Assembly: GCA_018417955.1 (NCBI GenBank) | Contig: JACTVC010000014.1 | Span: 1,116,001 to 1,180,000 of the forward strand | From: Laccaria trichodermophora | Lineage: Eukaryota > Basidiomycota > Agaricomycetes > Agaricales > Hydnangiaceae | Direction of reading: 5' to 3' | DNA length: 64,000 nucleotides | Shown: in pieces, positions 24,149 through 34,482 of the stretch | Layout of the letters: each line of letters opens with the position of its first letter | Position numbering within the stretch: position 1 is the first letter of the stretch | The notes under the pieces: model-generated | Databases searched by the model: none | What the model was told of the DNA's origin: nothing | What the model saw: only the letters and a program-made list of their open reading frames with translations | Program-made: the position numbers and the translations under genes

Positions 24149-24970
24149 CTAATGAACAAGTCTCTTCAGGCTCTCAATCTGAGGGTATTGTCAAAATGGC
24201 GTTTTCAAATAAAAAACAACTGTAGCTTACATCATCGCCTTCAATCCATTTGACCGTGGCGTTGTCCCAAATGGAGACCCGATAACGTGTGGCCTTGTCA
24301 ATTTCTTTGACCCAGATGACCAGACAATCGAAGGTGGCAGTGTTGTTGGGCAATGGAACATTTCGATATCTGTAGGGACCTGGCTGTGTCAGGCACCAGG
24401 TTAGACGAAAGAGTCCAGATGGAGGAGGAAGGGACGGGTGTATGAGTGTTACGGATCTAAAACGCAGATATCAACTTGGACCCGCTGCGAAGGAGGAAAA
24501 TATTGATCACCGAACCAGTCGCAGGAGCTCGTTTTCCAAGGGCGCCCGATCGGGATTCAGCTGGCCATGGAAAATAAATTGAGACCATCTCTCAAATAAT
24601 TTCTCCCGGTCATTCTGCAAAGTATTTCCATATTCCCTGAGAAATCGCAAGACCTGCATAATCTAAGGGAGGATCAGAAAATTCTCTAGATACAATTATA
24701 GATAGTACACACCAAATACGCCCCGCTCTCGGTGGCAATAATGTATATCTAGATCAGGTAGATAAAGTAAGTGTTCCACCATTGTTTAGCTCAATGCATT
24801 CCGGGCACTTACATCGCTGATGCGGTGCTGATTGGTGCAGAGGTCCACGTAAATTTCTTGTCCCACGCGGCCTTTTTGCTGCTAGTAAGACCGACGCCTC
24901 CAAAATCTTGTGAACCCTACCGAGATTCTCGGACTGTCTATAAATGTGATAGAGCCCTCCAGGTGTTTCC
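24149..24970 (-). CDS. Small orphan protein, spliced, start uncertain
   Basis: Not recognised, but good splice borders give one continuous protein on the minus strand. The exons read ETPGGLYHIYRQSENLG; QQKGRVGQEIYVDLCTNQHRISD (donor GTAAGT); IYIIATESGAYL (donor GTGTGT); IMQVLRFLREYGNTLQND and FERWSQFIFHGQLNPDRAPL; SVTLIHPSLPPPSGLFRLTW; PGPYRYRNVPLPNNTATFDC and TRYRVSIWDNATVKWIEGDD. The last exon is IESLKRLVH with stop TAG at 24149-24151. All phases from the third exon on agree and no stops occur, which is unlikely by chance for about 170 codons. No membrane segment, signal or known motif is visible. The first exons and the start codon are unsure. Confidence 0.45.
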
Positions 24971-25380
24971 GACCAACTGATTCATTTTTAATGGAAAGGG
25001 AAGAAAACAAAAGATGACAAACGATGGGGAAGAGTAATAGGTGATGAGATAATTGTCTTGCTTTAAACCATCAACAGCTTCCTTGTGCATCTTCATCAAT
25101 TCTGGTGAATAGAATCAGCGGAAGAATGACAAGATTATAAAAATGCTGCAACTTTTGAGGGCGGCATCTTTTTCATGTAAATTTGCGGCAGTAGGGACAA
25201 CGAGTAACCATGGGCGCGGGCGGGAGGCTGTATGTTCCATACTTAATGATAGCGATGGGGGAAAGGAAAAGGAGCAAACTTCTCAATCAGATAACATCAT
25301 GAGCACTTCTGAGATTCCGCCGAAAACCTTAATTCCCGAAATGGTCAAACCTCAGCGCTCAGCGTCGTCTATGGTCGGCG
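24971..25380. other. Intergenic, nothing recognised
   Basis: About 400 bp between the orphan minus-strand gene and the left edge of duplication copy B. Short open frames only. Confidence 0.35.
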
Positions 25381-28300
25381 GTTGATCGGCGGTCGCTGCG
25401 TGCGTCGAAACAGGCCGGAATGTGATTTGCATCTGTTTGCTTGCAGGTTTTGAAGTTCTCCACTTACCAGCCATCGCTATCCATTCTTGCCGACGCATTT
25501 GAGCGCTTCGCAACACGTCCATTTGCCTGGTTGTGTTCTTTTCTCTTCACAATCTACGGAGGCGAAGGTTACATATCTTCACCCCCTCAAAGGTCTTGAC
25601 TATCAGTATCATTGGCTATAATTTCTACATAACCTGGTATTTATCACTACGTCTGAAGACGAGCTTTTGTAATTCGTCACTCAAAACCCCGTCGGAAGCA
25701 GACAGTACTCTTGGCACGTTTCAGCACTTCAATTTCAGTGATTCATCTGCTGTGCTTGGGGCTCCTCACGACTCAGAAGTATTGACTGGTCACCGCCTCT
25801 GTTCTTTGATGTTGCATAAGGTTGTGCCGCCTCAAAACATGGGCTGCCAACATTTCCTAGACAATATACGATTCAGGTTTACTAAGATGATGGAGAGGGC
25901 TTTTTAGCAGGAGATGGTTCGCGACATACGGAAAGCCAAGCAAGCGAAACCTACAGCGAGTAGCTCCAACGCCTCAGACGTTTACAAGATAACCTTGTCG
26001 TTACGGATGCATAGCGCGCGGAAGAGCCAGCCTCAAGTAGATACCATAAAAGCAGCCAGGACTCAGGAAAAAATCAGAGCGTGTTTTGATTCTGCGGAGT
26101 AAGTAGTCTAGTAATTCTTGCTCGGCCTAGGCGAATTTCCAGTCGACGACCTTTTCCCCAGTAATCATGCACACAGCTTAGACCTTACCGGGCTGCTGTT
26201 GCGCTTTCAATTCCGCCGTTCATGCAAATTTCAACAATGACTTTCATCGCTGTAATATTCTTCCTGTTTGGCTCTCCCGCTAGATTCTTACAGTTTACGC
26301 TGGCTTTATAATAATACAATCTATATGACGCCACCGAGTGTCACAGTGCCCTCAAGAAGACCCTGTTGTTGTTTTATTTCCCATTCCAATGCTACCGCCA
26401 GATGTTCATCTCGTATCTTTGCGATTTGCGAAGTCTGCCAAAAGACAGCCATTTTCGGAATGGAAAGACGAATACGCTTGCACAACGCCAGACACTCCCC
26501 CCGAGATGCCACGCCGCCTCCCCAATAAGCTTCAAGAGCAAACTTGAGGTAGTACGGATGGTACTCGTCGTCTTCAGGAAACATCTCCGCTGCTTGTATG
26601 TAGCATGAGGCGGATTCCGTGAAATGATGATACTTGTCGTCAGCTTCCTCGGCTTGTTGGGCAGTCTGCATATGATACCACCCAAGTATCCTGTTTCTCT
26701 GATCAACATACGACTCAGGGAAATAATGTAGTAGAACGCACGAGAGAGCTTCGCCTTTGGGGTACATCCAAAAAGAAAGAAGAAATCCGTACCCATCGGC
26801 TTCTAGAGGGACAGGCGGATGGGCATCGGTTTCCAAGACGAGTTGACGGGCCTGCTCGGCTAGGTCCTCCTTCGTAAAGTCACAGACAGCATCTTTATCA
26901 ACGGCTAATCTCTGAAAACAAAGTATCTGCATGAGTGCTCACTTGTCCTCTGGCCCACAGGGAATAATCACCTCATGCAGAGCCATCAAGTACAGCCTTT
27001 TGACCCCTCGAACAAAACTCAATTCAAAAACAACCCCACGGTCCTCCTTGGAGATATTTGACCAAATTCTGCGACCCCATTCAAGGATTTCAAGGATGTG
27101 TCTGTAAAATTCACTGCCAACTGGGCGGTTCCCAGTCGAAGTCTCTATAAATGCTTGCACAATCCAAGCTCTGAATAACGGACATCGGAATGGAATAAAA
27201 GGCTGTGGAGGACATTCTCACCGTACAGTGCAGGCCAGTGCTTTGCGAACAGGCGGCCACCCTTCAAGTTCTAATCTTTGAGGAGCTTCTTTCTGAATTG
27301 TTTTGGGTCCATCGTGGAGCCAAGCTTTATAAAATCGTGCCTCAAACGCAGCTAATTAGAGATTATGAGCGCAAACACGTTTATTCAAGGGGAAATATAC
27401 ACACCTTGAGCGTTATACTTGACGAACCAGTCTTGTGAGTCAAGGTGAAAGACTCGGGGTTCACGTAAAATGCCGTTGCTAAGATTGACAATCGCCTATG
27501 GAAATTTTAAGCAAGCTCGCGTCTGTGCTCTTTCTAGCCGCCTAGACTCACATCTGTCTTTCCGACCAAGTTACTTTGTCCATTGCCAAGTGGTGTCTCC
27601 GAGAATAGTTTCATTGATTCGACGCCTTTGCTGAACTCCTAACCAAATTTGCGGGGAAAGCGCGACAATCAAAACCGTAGCCCTTGGCTAGAAGTATCTG
27701 AACACCAACTCGATAAGCAGATATGATCACAAATCCCTGCAGAGCTTAAGGATTGGGACAGGACACCCGCCAGTAGAGTGCAACATACTTACACTGGACC
27801 ATTTGTCTTCCAGGTTGAGTTGCTCTTCTTTGGCAAGAGCTCGCTTCCAAGGTACGTTATTAGGGTCTTCGAATTCCGAGAATACTGGAGGGAGTGGCGC
27901 CTTTGGTTGTTTCATAGCGTCCTGAGATTTCTTTAAACCTTCTTTAAATTCAGCTCTCATCCGCTTCTCGGCCGGACTGGACATTTCATCATTGGGAGGT
28001 AAGCGGGCAAGGGCCTTCTCCCATGCTGGAATACACTTCGTCCACGAGCAGAGAGCCTGTGATGATACGCAATGAGCTGCCTCCTTTTCTGCTGCAGCAA
28101 GTGCCAAGTAACATACTTACATGTGAGGCTTTGCCCAATCTCCCCCAGGCTTTGGCGTACGTGGGATCCAGGTATGCTGCCTCAAAGTCTCTCAATTGGT
28201 TAACTAGATCAGGAGTGTGCTGCAGAACACACCTTTTCTGCATCAAACGCAGCATCAAGATATCTGCAAAGCAGTATGTAGTTCAGATATAAATGGTTTA

Positions 28301-28702
28301 GAGGACTTAGGATCCACCACACTCTTTCAGGGACAACGAAGCCGCTGCGCGATTAGCGTAAAGAACGGCGTTCCTTGGATCTCGTTTGATCGCGTCTGAG
28401 TAAACCATGTAAGCATCCTGGTATTGGCCTTTCTGGTGAAGTTCGTTTCCTCGAGCTTTTAGTCGCTCAGCAGCGTCACGGTCGTGGTGGGATTCCTCGT
28501 TGGTTGGCATGTTGGAGGTCGGTGTTGAACGTTCAAGTCAGACCCAAGCTTTGCAAGAACGAATCATGTTAGTCGCGCCTCGTGTTCCATTGACGTAAGT
28601 AGTACTTGGCTGATGTGAAGGGGAGGAGCGGAAAACAACATCGGTCATCTAACATTATACTGGCGATCGCAAGACCCTGTCAGTGACCTTCACGACACTA
28701 TC
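25381..28702. repeat. Segmental duplication, copy B (source copy)
   Basis: Counterpart of 10070-12910. Bases 25381-26320 are the diverged 3' flank, with extra blocks around 25590-25650 and 25700-26230 that copy A lacks. No gene is supported inside this flank. Bases 26321-28510 are the intact TPR gene B; 28511-28702 are the upstream region plus the last codons of gene C. Confidence 0.85.
26321..28510 (-). CDS. TPR protein, copy B
   Basis: Member of an agaricomycete TPR family. The ATG at 28508-28510 opens DAAERLKARGNELHQKGQY, typical of STI1-like TPR starts. The TPR exons continue through AIKRDPRNAVLYANRAAASL, YLDAAFDAEK and LDPTYAKAWGRLGKASH, then the charged ALCSWTKCIPAWEKAL exon. Family-specific parts follow: REPRVFHLDSQDWFVKYN, KAWLHDGPKTIQKEAPQRL, GSEFYRHILEILEWGRRIW, FTKEDLAEQARQLV, YPKGEALS joined over a 50-nt intron to ILGWYHMQTA, and a C-terminal helical region ending at TAG 26321-26323. 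A stop in another frame at about 27270 is only a shadow. Three TPR motifs suggest a protein-binding or co-chaperone role, but this is inference. Same strand as C and D; intact as read. Confidence 0.75.
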
Positions 28703-30855
28703 AAGTGTCTTAGTGTCCTCAATAAGAGCCCGTTGTTGTTCTACCTCCCAATCCAATGCCTCATTCAGAGATTTGTCTCGTCCCTCTGCCATTTGTGAAA
28801 CCTCCCAAAATACGAGCATTTTTGGGATGGCAATACGGATACGCTTGCACAATGACAAAGAGACCCTAAGAGGTGCACCGCGTAACCAATACGCTTCCAG
28901 AGCAATCTTGAGATAGTAAGGATGATATTCATCATCTTCAGGGTACATCTCTGCTGATTGGATGTAGTATGAAGCGGATTCGGTGAAGTGATGATGCTTG
29001 TCGCGATCTTCATCAGATCGAAAGGCAGCCTCCATATGATACCACCCCAGGATACTATTTGTGGTGAGCGTCATGTTGAAGTAGTCAGAGGCAGCACGCA
29101 CGAAAAAGCTTCTCCTTTGGGATAATGCCAAAAAGAAAGATAGCCTCCGGAATCCACGGTTTCACCGGGGACAGGCGGATTGGCATCGGTTTCAAAGATA
29201 AGTTCACGAGCCAGTTCAGCTAAGTCCTCCTTGGTAAACACACAGTCTACATCCCGGTGACATAACCTCTAAAAAAACGTGAGTACAACGCATGGCGCTG
29301 ATCTACAAGTCATACTTGATGCATGGCCCCCAAGCACAATTTCTTAACCGCTCGAACAAAAGATGACTCAAAGATAACGCCCCGGTCTGTCTTCGGAATA
29401 TTTGGCCAAGTTTGGCGACCCCATTCGAGCACATCGAGAGCGTGCCTGTAAAAATCGCTGCCCACGATGTAGTTCCCTGCGGATTTTTCTAAAAACGCAC
29501 GCATAATCCAAGCCCTGGGCGAAGACATCAGTATGGCGACAACCACATGCGACAGAATTCTCACCTCACAGTCAGGGCCAGTGCATGACGGACAGACTGC
29601 CAGCCCTCACGCTTCAGCCTCATGATAGCTTCCTCTTTGACCATTTTAGGACCACTACCGATCCAGGCTTTGACCTGGTTTGCCTCGAATTCAACTGGAG
29701 AGTGCGCGCGGATATAAGTTCGTGCAAATTAAATCCACGCAGGGGAGGCGGTATCTACCCTGAAGGTTATACTTGTCGAACCAGTCTTCTGAGTCCACAT
29801 GAAAGACTCTTTCGTCACGTAAAATGCCGTTGCTGATACTGACGATGGCCTACGGAGAAAGATTAGCTGAGTGACATATTTGAGCCCCACCGTCCCTTAC
29901 ATCTGTTCTTCCAAACCACTTAAAGAATCCGCCTGAGGGCGTGCGCTGAATCTGTTTCATGTGCTTAACACCTTCGCTGAAATCCTATCCATTTTGTGAG
30001 AACTGATTCGATACAACTTGAGTAAGGCCGAAAGACCAACTCGATAAGCGTTCAAGATCGCAAATGACTGTATGGGTCAAGGTAAAAGACTGATCAACAA
30101 AACTGTCAATGACTCTGACATACACTGGACAACTTGTTCAGAGGCAATAGCTGCTGCTCTTTGACAAGGGCCCGCTTCCAAGGTACTTTATCCTCATCTT
30201 CAGGACCGGTAGTCAACTGCATGACTGGTGCCGCTGGTACGTTCTCCATCGCGTCCCGAGACTTTCTAAGACCTTCTTCAAATTGAACTTTCAGCCGTCT
30301 GTCAGCGGCAGACATGTTTTCATCGGGAGGTAAACAGGCCAGTGCCTGCTCCCATGCTGGGATACAACGTTTCCATGAGGAGAGTGCCTTTGCAATAGTA
30401 ATAAGCAAAAGCCTCCACTTTATCAGAAAGAAACGAAACCCACATGCGATGCTGTCCCCAATCTCGCCCAGGCTTTTGCATATGTCCGGTCAATCTGGGT
30501 CGCCTGAAGTGTCTGGTCAGAGCGTTATTGAAGAGTATACTCGCAGGTCAGACAGACCTTCTGTGCATCGCAAGCGGCATCTAGGTACCTATGATTTGAA
30601 CAATCAGTGAACATGAACAATGTGACTGAATACCATTGATCTATAAGGGTGAGATGATCCTTACTCTTTCATAGACAAGCAGGTGGCTGCACGGTTAGCG
30701 TAAAGAACGGCATTGTTGGGATCTTTCTTGATGGCGTCTGAATAGATTTTGTACGCGTCCTCGTAGCGACCCTTCTGGTAAAACTCATTTCCCAATGCTT
30801 TGAGTTGTTCGGCGGTACGGTCACGCTCCTGGTTGGGTTTCTTGTTGACCGGCAT
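28655..30855 (-). CDS. TPR protein, copy C
   Basis: Head-to-tail neighbour of copy B; its stop (TAA 28655-28657) is only about 145 bp upstream of B's start. It opens with RTAEQLKALGNEFYQKGRYE and AIKKDPNNAVLYANRAATCL; then YLDAACDAQK, IDRTYAKAWARLGTASH, ALSSWKRCIPAWEQALACLP, RDERVFHVDSEDWFDKYN and KAWIGSGPKMVKEEAIMRL. GSDFYRHALDVLEWGRQTW and FTKEDLAELARELIF follow. YPKGEAFS joins ILGWYHMEAAF over an intron with donor GTGCGT. It differs from B throughout, so the B-C split is much older than the A-B split. The C-terminal tail is about a dozen residues longer than B's (KVTDRVLRSPV). Function not known beyond TPR-mediated binding. Confidence 0.75.
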
Positions 30856-31218
30856 ATTTGAAGTCAGGCGGTTGAAAGTAATCAGGATGCCCTAAGCCGT
30901 GGCTTTCTGACGGAATATGAGTGCAAGTGAAATAAGGTGGCAAACTTCGCACAAACCTAAATGCCTCATGCCGTGGATGGAAAGTTCGTGTGAGCGCTGG
31001 GAGGTCGGTGATCGTGACGGCCACATGCGTGATCCACAGTTTCAATTCGGTTCGAGCATCGACGAATATCTGGTATGTACACATAACGTTTCGACGAGGT
31101 CTAAAAGTGTGTGGATTGCAAGTAGCTATAAACTCCGATGTTCTCAAAGTTACAGTAGTTCGATGATAGCAAAGTGAATTCCTGCAATATATGGGGAATA
31201 CGCTCCACTCAACCAGAT
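30856..31218. other. Intergenic between TPR genes C and D
   Basis: Contains the promoter of C and the 3' region of D. Nothing else is recognised. Confidence 0.45.
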
Positions 31219-33359
31219 CTAACGTTGCAGCTTGACACTGGAATCAGGATTGATTTGGCCCTCCAGGATATCGCGCTGCAGCTCCAGCTCCATCTCTAGG
31301 GCCTGTTGAAGAAGTTTGTCTCCACCACCTTGTGAAAACGAAGAAACCTCCCAGATGGCTTTCATCTTTGGAATTGCAAGGCGGATTCGTTTGCAAAGCG
31401 CTAGAACCTGTTTCACTGGTGTGCCGCGGTAGGTATATGCCTCCAGTGCGATTTTGAGGAATGTACAGTGCTGCTCGTCATCTTCTGGGAAGCATTCGGC
31501 GGCGTCCGTGTAGTAAGTTGCCGATTTTGTGTAATGAAGATATTGATCTTCAGCTACAGTCGATTGAAAGGCGGTTTGCATATGGTACCATCCAAGCATG
31601 CTGAGGAATAGAAGTCAACAGTTCAGATGTGCGAACTTGGCCGATAGATACTTACGAAAATGCTTCACCTTTAGGATAGATGTAGAAGGAGGATACAAAT
31701 CCTGGATCCACGGGCTCTGTTGAAATTGGGGAATTTGTATCGGTGTCGACAATGATGTCCCGAGCCAATTCTACAAGATCCTCCTTGGTATATGAGCAGT
31801 TGGGATCTTTCTGGCAGAGATACTAATGACAAGTCTAAAATCAATTATTCGTCATGCTGAGGCACAGCGCACCTGATGCATCGCCGACAAATACAGCGTC
31901 TTAACCCCTCGCACAAAGGTGACTTCAAAGATGACACCACGATCATCCTTGGGGACATCTTTCCAGACTCGGCGGCCCCACTCGAGAACATCAACTGCAC
32001 GAGAGAAAAATTCTGCACCAGCGGTGTGTCTACCCACTGAGCTTTGAATGAAGGCTTGAATAATCCATGCTCTGAGAGGGAAAGTTCAATCAAAGTGCCC
32101 TGTAGTAAATGGAGGTGTGTAGAAATAGCTGACCTGACTGTGGTGGCCAAGGCATCACGAGCTGATATCCAGCCTTCTTTCTTCACTCGTTTGGGCGCCT
32201 CCTCTTTCAGTTCTGCAGGACCAGCAGTGACCCAGGCTTTGAAGACCTGTGCTTCAAGCGACACTGTATGTATGCATTGTCAGCAAGCTGAGCAAAGGAG
32301 GAACAGTAAGTTACCTTGGCGGTTATACTTCACCGTCCAATCAGGAGAGTCCATGTGGAAAACTCGACTGTCTCGCAAAATACCGTTGCTAATATCTGTG
32401 ATGGCCTGCAGCAAAACATAAATTTTGGTAAATTGATAGCAGATTGTACTTCACGTACACCTGGTTTCCCTTCCCATGTAGGCGTGCCATTTGCCGCAAC
32501 ACCAGACTTCATCAACTTCATTGTTTCTACGCCTTTGCTGAACTCCTAAAGAAGGAGAATAAAGAGGAGGAAAGCGACAGAGAAGCAGGACTAACCTCGT
32601 AAGCGTGCAAAATGACAAAGCCCTAAAAAGATGTGAGCAGATGCCATAAAAATATGACATTCTTACACTTGACGCAACATTATGATCAGCAATCAGCTTA
32701 TCTCGCATAGCAGCGGCCCTTTGCCATGGCAGTTGCTTTGAACCTGAAGAGGATAGAAGGATCACTTGAGGAGGCTTTTTCCTAGCTGCTTGGGCTTTTC
32801 TCAAACCCTCCTGGAATTGAGCCTTCAACCTAGCCTCTTCTGCTGACAGCTTGTCCTGTTCGGTGGGCAGGCAGCTCAAAGCTGTCTCCCATGCATCAAT
32901 GCACCTCGTCCAGGAGGTAAGTGCCTTAATGAACATGATGAGTGAATGCTTTCGTCAATGAACAGGACAATGAACTACGCGTACATGTGTCGCGGTTCCA
33001 AGTCTTGCCCAGGCCTTCGCGTACTTGGGGTCAAGGTCGGTAGCCTATGTGCGTGTAAAGATTATCAGCATTCGCATTTAGCATGAAACACAAGCCTTTT
33101 CAGCATCAGTTATAGTGTCCATGTAGCTGTTGAAGAGGCGTTAAATCCCTGTATGTAGTTTGGATGAAAAAGTTCCATACTTTTTCAGGGCCAGGCTGCT
33201 CGCCGCGCGATTGGCGTAGAGAATGGCATTCTTGGGATCTTTCTGGATAGCCTCCGAATACTTCGCATAGGCTCCTTGGTATTCTCCGTTTTGATGAAGT
33301 TTATTGCCTAGGACTTTGAGTCGTTCAGCAGCATCGCGGTTAGAGTCTTGAGTCGACAT
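31219..33359 (-). CDS. TPR protein, copy D
   Basis: Last member of the array and probably closest to the ancestral form: it keeps the motifs most widely shared in the family as I recall it. The start at 33359 (MSTQDSNRDAAERLKVLGNK) is preferred over an in-frame Met four codons upstream. TPR exons: AIQKDPKNAILYANRAASSL, YMDTITDAEK, LDPKYAKAWARLGTATH. Then ALTSWTRCIDAWETALSCLP, a Lys/Gln-rich stretch, GFVILHAYEEFSKGVETMKLM, RDSRVFHMDSPDWTVKYN, KAWVTAGPAELKEEAPKRV, GAEFFSRAVDVLEWGRRVW, YTKEDLVELARDIIVDT, DPGFVSSFYIYPKGEAFS joined to MLGWYHMQTAFQS. It ends at 31219. No disruptive change was seen. No catalytic motif. Confidence 0.78.
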
Positions 33360-33732
33360 TATCGATGGCACGTCACAGTAATTGACAAAGTCAAACTGCC
33401 TAGCTTTATGGGCGCGTTTGTTTACATAAAACCGCGTCGTGGGTTACATAAAATCGCGTCGTCGTGGACCGTGGTCTGGAATGTTGAGAACCGAATTGCT
33501 AGGTTAGGCGATCAATGTCAGAACCTCAATGAATTGTTCCAGACTTGAAGATCCAATTGGCCTCCCTGCTACCTCGATGTTGGCCGCAAACCATTAAATT
33601 ACATATCATACACATTCAATTTCAAGCCAGGCTTCTGTTAGTAGATTCTGGAACAGGGTGGACGGGAACAGTATATCAAATTTTCACTCATTGCTGCTTT
33701 GGCGCGTGGTGGAACTGTAAGATGAGTGATAG
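33360..33732. other. Intergenic, edge of the island
   Basis: Promoter of TPR gene D and 3' region of prefoldin subunit 1. A short imperfect direct repeat (AAATAAAACCGCGTCGTGGG-like, twice between 33420 and 33465) is the only structure seen. Confidence 0.45.
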
Positions 33733-34272
33733 CTACGTCAGCAGACGTTCAAAGGAAGGTATGAGGTGGCGCACAATGTCCCGAAGTTGAGATTGCGCGT
33801 CGTTGTATTGTTTTTCCAAGTATTTCGACTAAGAAACCATGAGGACGATGGAGAGGGGAAGTCATTAGAACATCACCGACCTTCTTATGAAGGTTGGAAA
33901 TATCGTCTGATAATTCCTTCTCTTGACCCTTTAGCTCCTCCTCCATGGTTTTACGGGGAACCATCATGAACCTGAGTGGGGGATGAGGAGAACGCGAAGG
34001 AGAAATCAGTGATTACGCGCATCTTCCCTACACCCTTGTACATGTTCACGTCGCCCTCTATCTGTTTGATCTCGTCGATAGTCAATTGGAGGATACGACG
34101 TTCCCGTTCCTTCGCAGCAGTTTGTTGCACCGAAAGATTGAGGGCCCTCTGGGACTGTATGGCAGTTTGTTGGATTTGAACCAGAATCTGGACGCTCCTC
34201 TGAGCTGGAGCGGGTAAGAGAGCAAAACCGAAGGGTAAGAACCTTCCTCAAGGTATCGTCTGAAAGAGACAT
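33733..34272 (-). CDS. PFD1: Prefoldin subunit 1
   Basis: Beta-type subunit of the hexameric prefoldin chaperone that hands nascent actin and tubulin to the CCT chaperonin in the cytosol. Exons: MSLSDDTLRK (ATG 34270-34272, donor GTTCTT); ILVQIQQTAIQSQRALNLSV through EGDVNMYKGVGKM; MMVPRKTMEEELKGQEKELS; and a last exon KYLEKQYNDAQSQLRDIV ending with TAG at 33733-33735. Two coiled-coil helices flank the beta-hairpin region around GKMFMMVP, as in the family, and the total of about 120 residues is normal. Divergent from SNU114, with starts 210 bp apart. Confidence 0.9.
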
Positions 34273-34482
34273 TTTGGTTGGAATAGGTGAAGAATGAAGC
34301 TGGGGGCAATGGGTGGTCGTGAATCGTGATCAGGTCGTGATCGTGAACGGAGTTGCAAAATAAAGCTCGCGCGTCTGCCCTCACCATCCCCAGATTCACG
34401 CTCTCCAATCTTTTGCTCTAATTCGCGTCTTCGTCTCTAAAATTTCTTTCTGCCCTCAAAGTTGATCTCTCTCAACTGAACT
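34273..34482. promoter_or_regulatory. Shared divergent promoter PFD1 / SNU114
   Basis: Only 210 bp separate the two start codons. The SNU114 side is pyrimidine-rich (TCTTTTGCTC, TTTCTTTCTG) just before its ATG. No TATA box is evident. Both are housekeeping genes, so co-expression is plausible but inferred. Confidence 0.5.

Noticed and set aside
26321..26932. Continuous 203-codon frame in TPR copy B taken as one exon
   Set aside because: It reads through a 50-nt intron whose counterparts in copies A and C are not open; splicing gives the conserved YPKGEALS-ILGWYHM junction.
27265..27275. Apparent nonsense codon in TPR copy B
   Set aside because: It lies in the same shadow frame as above; the real frame is open.
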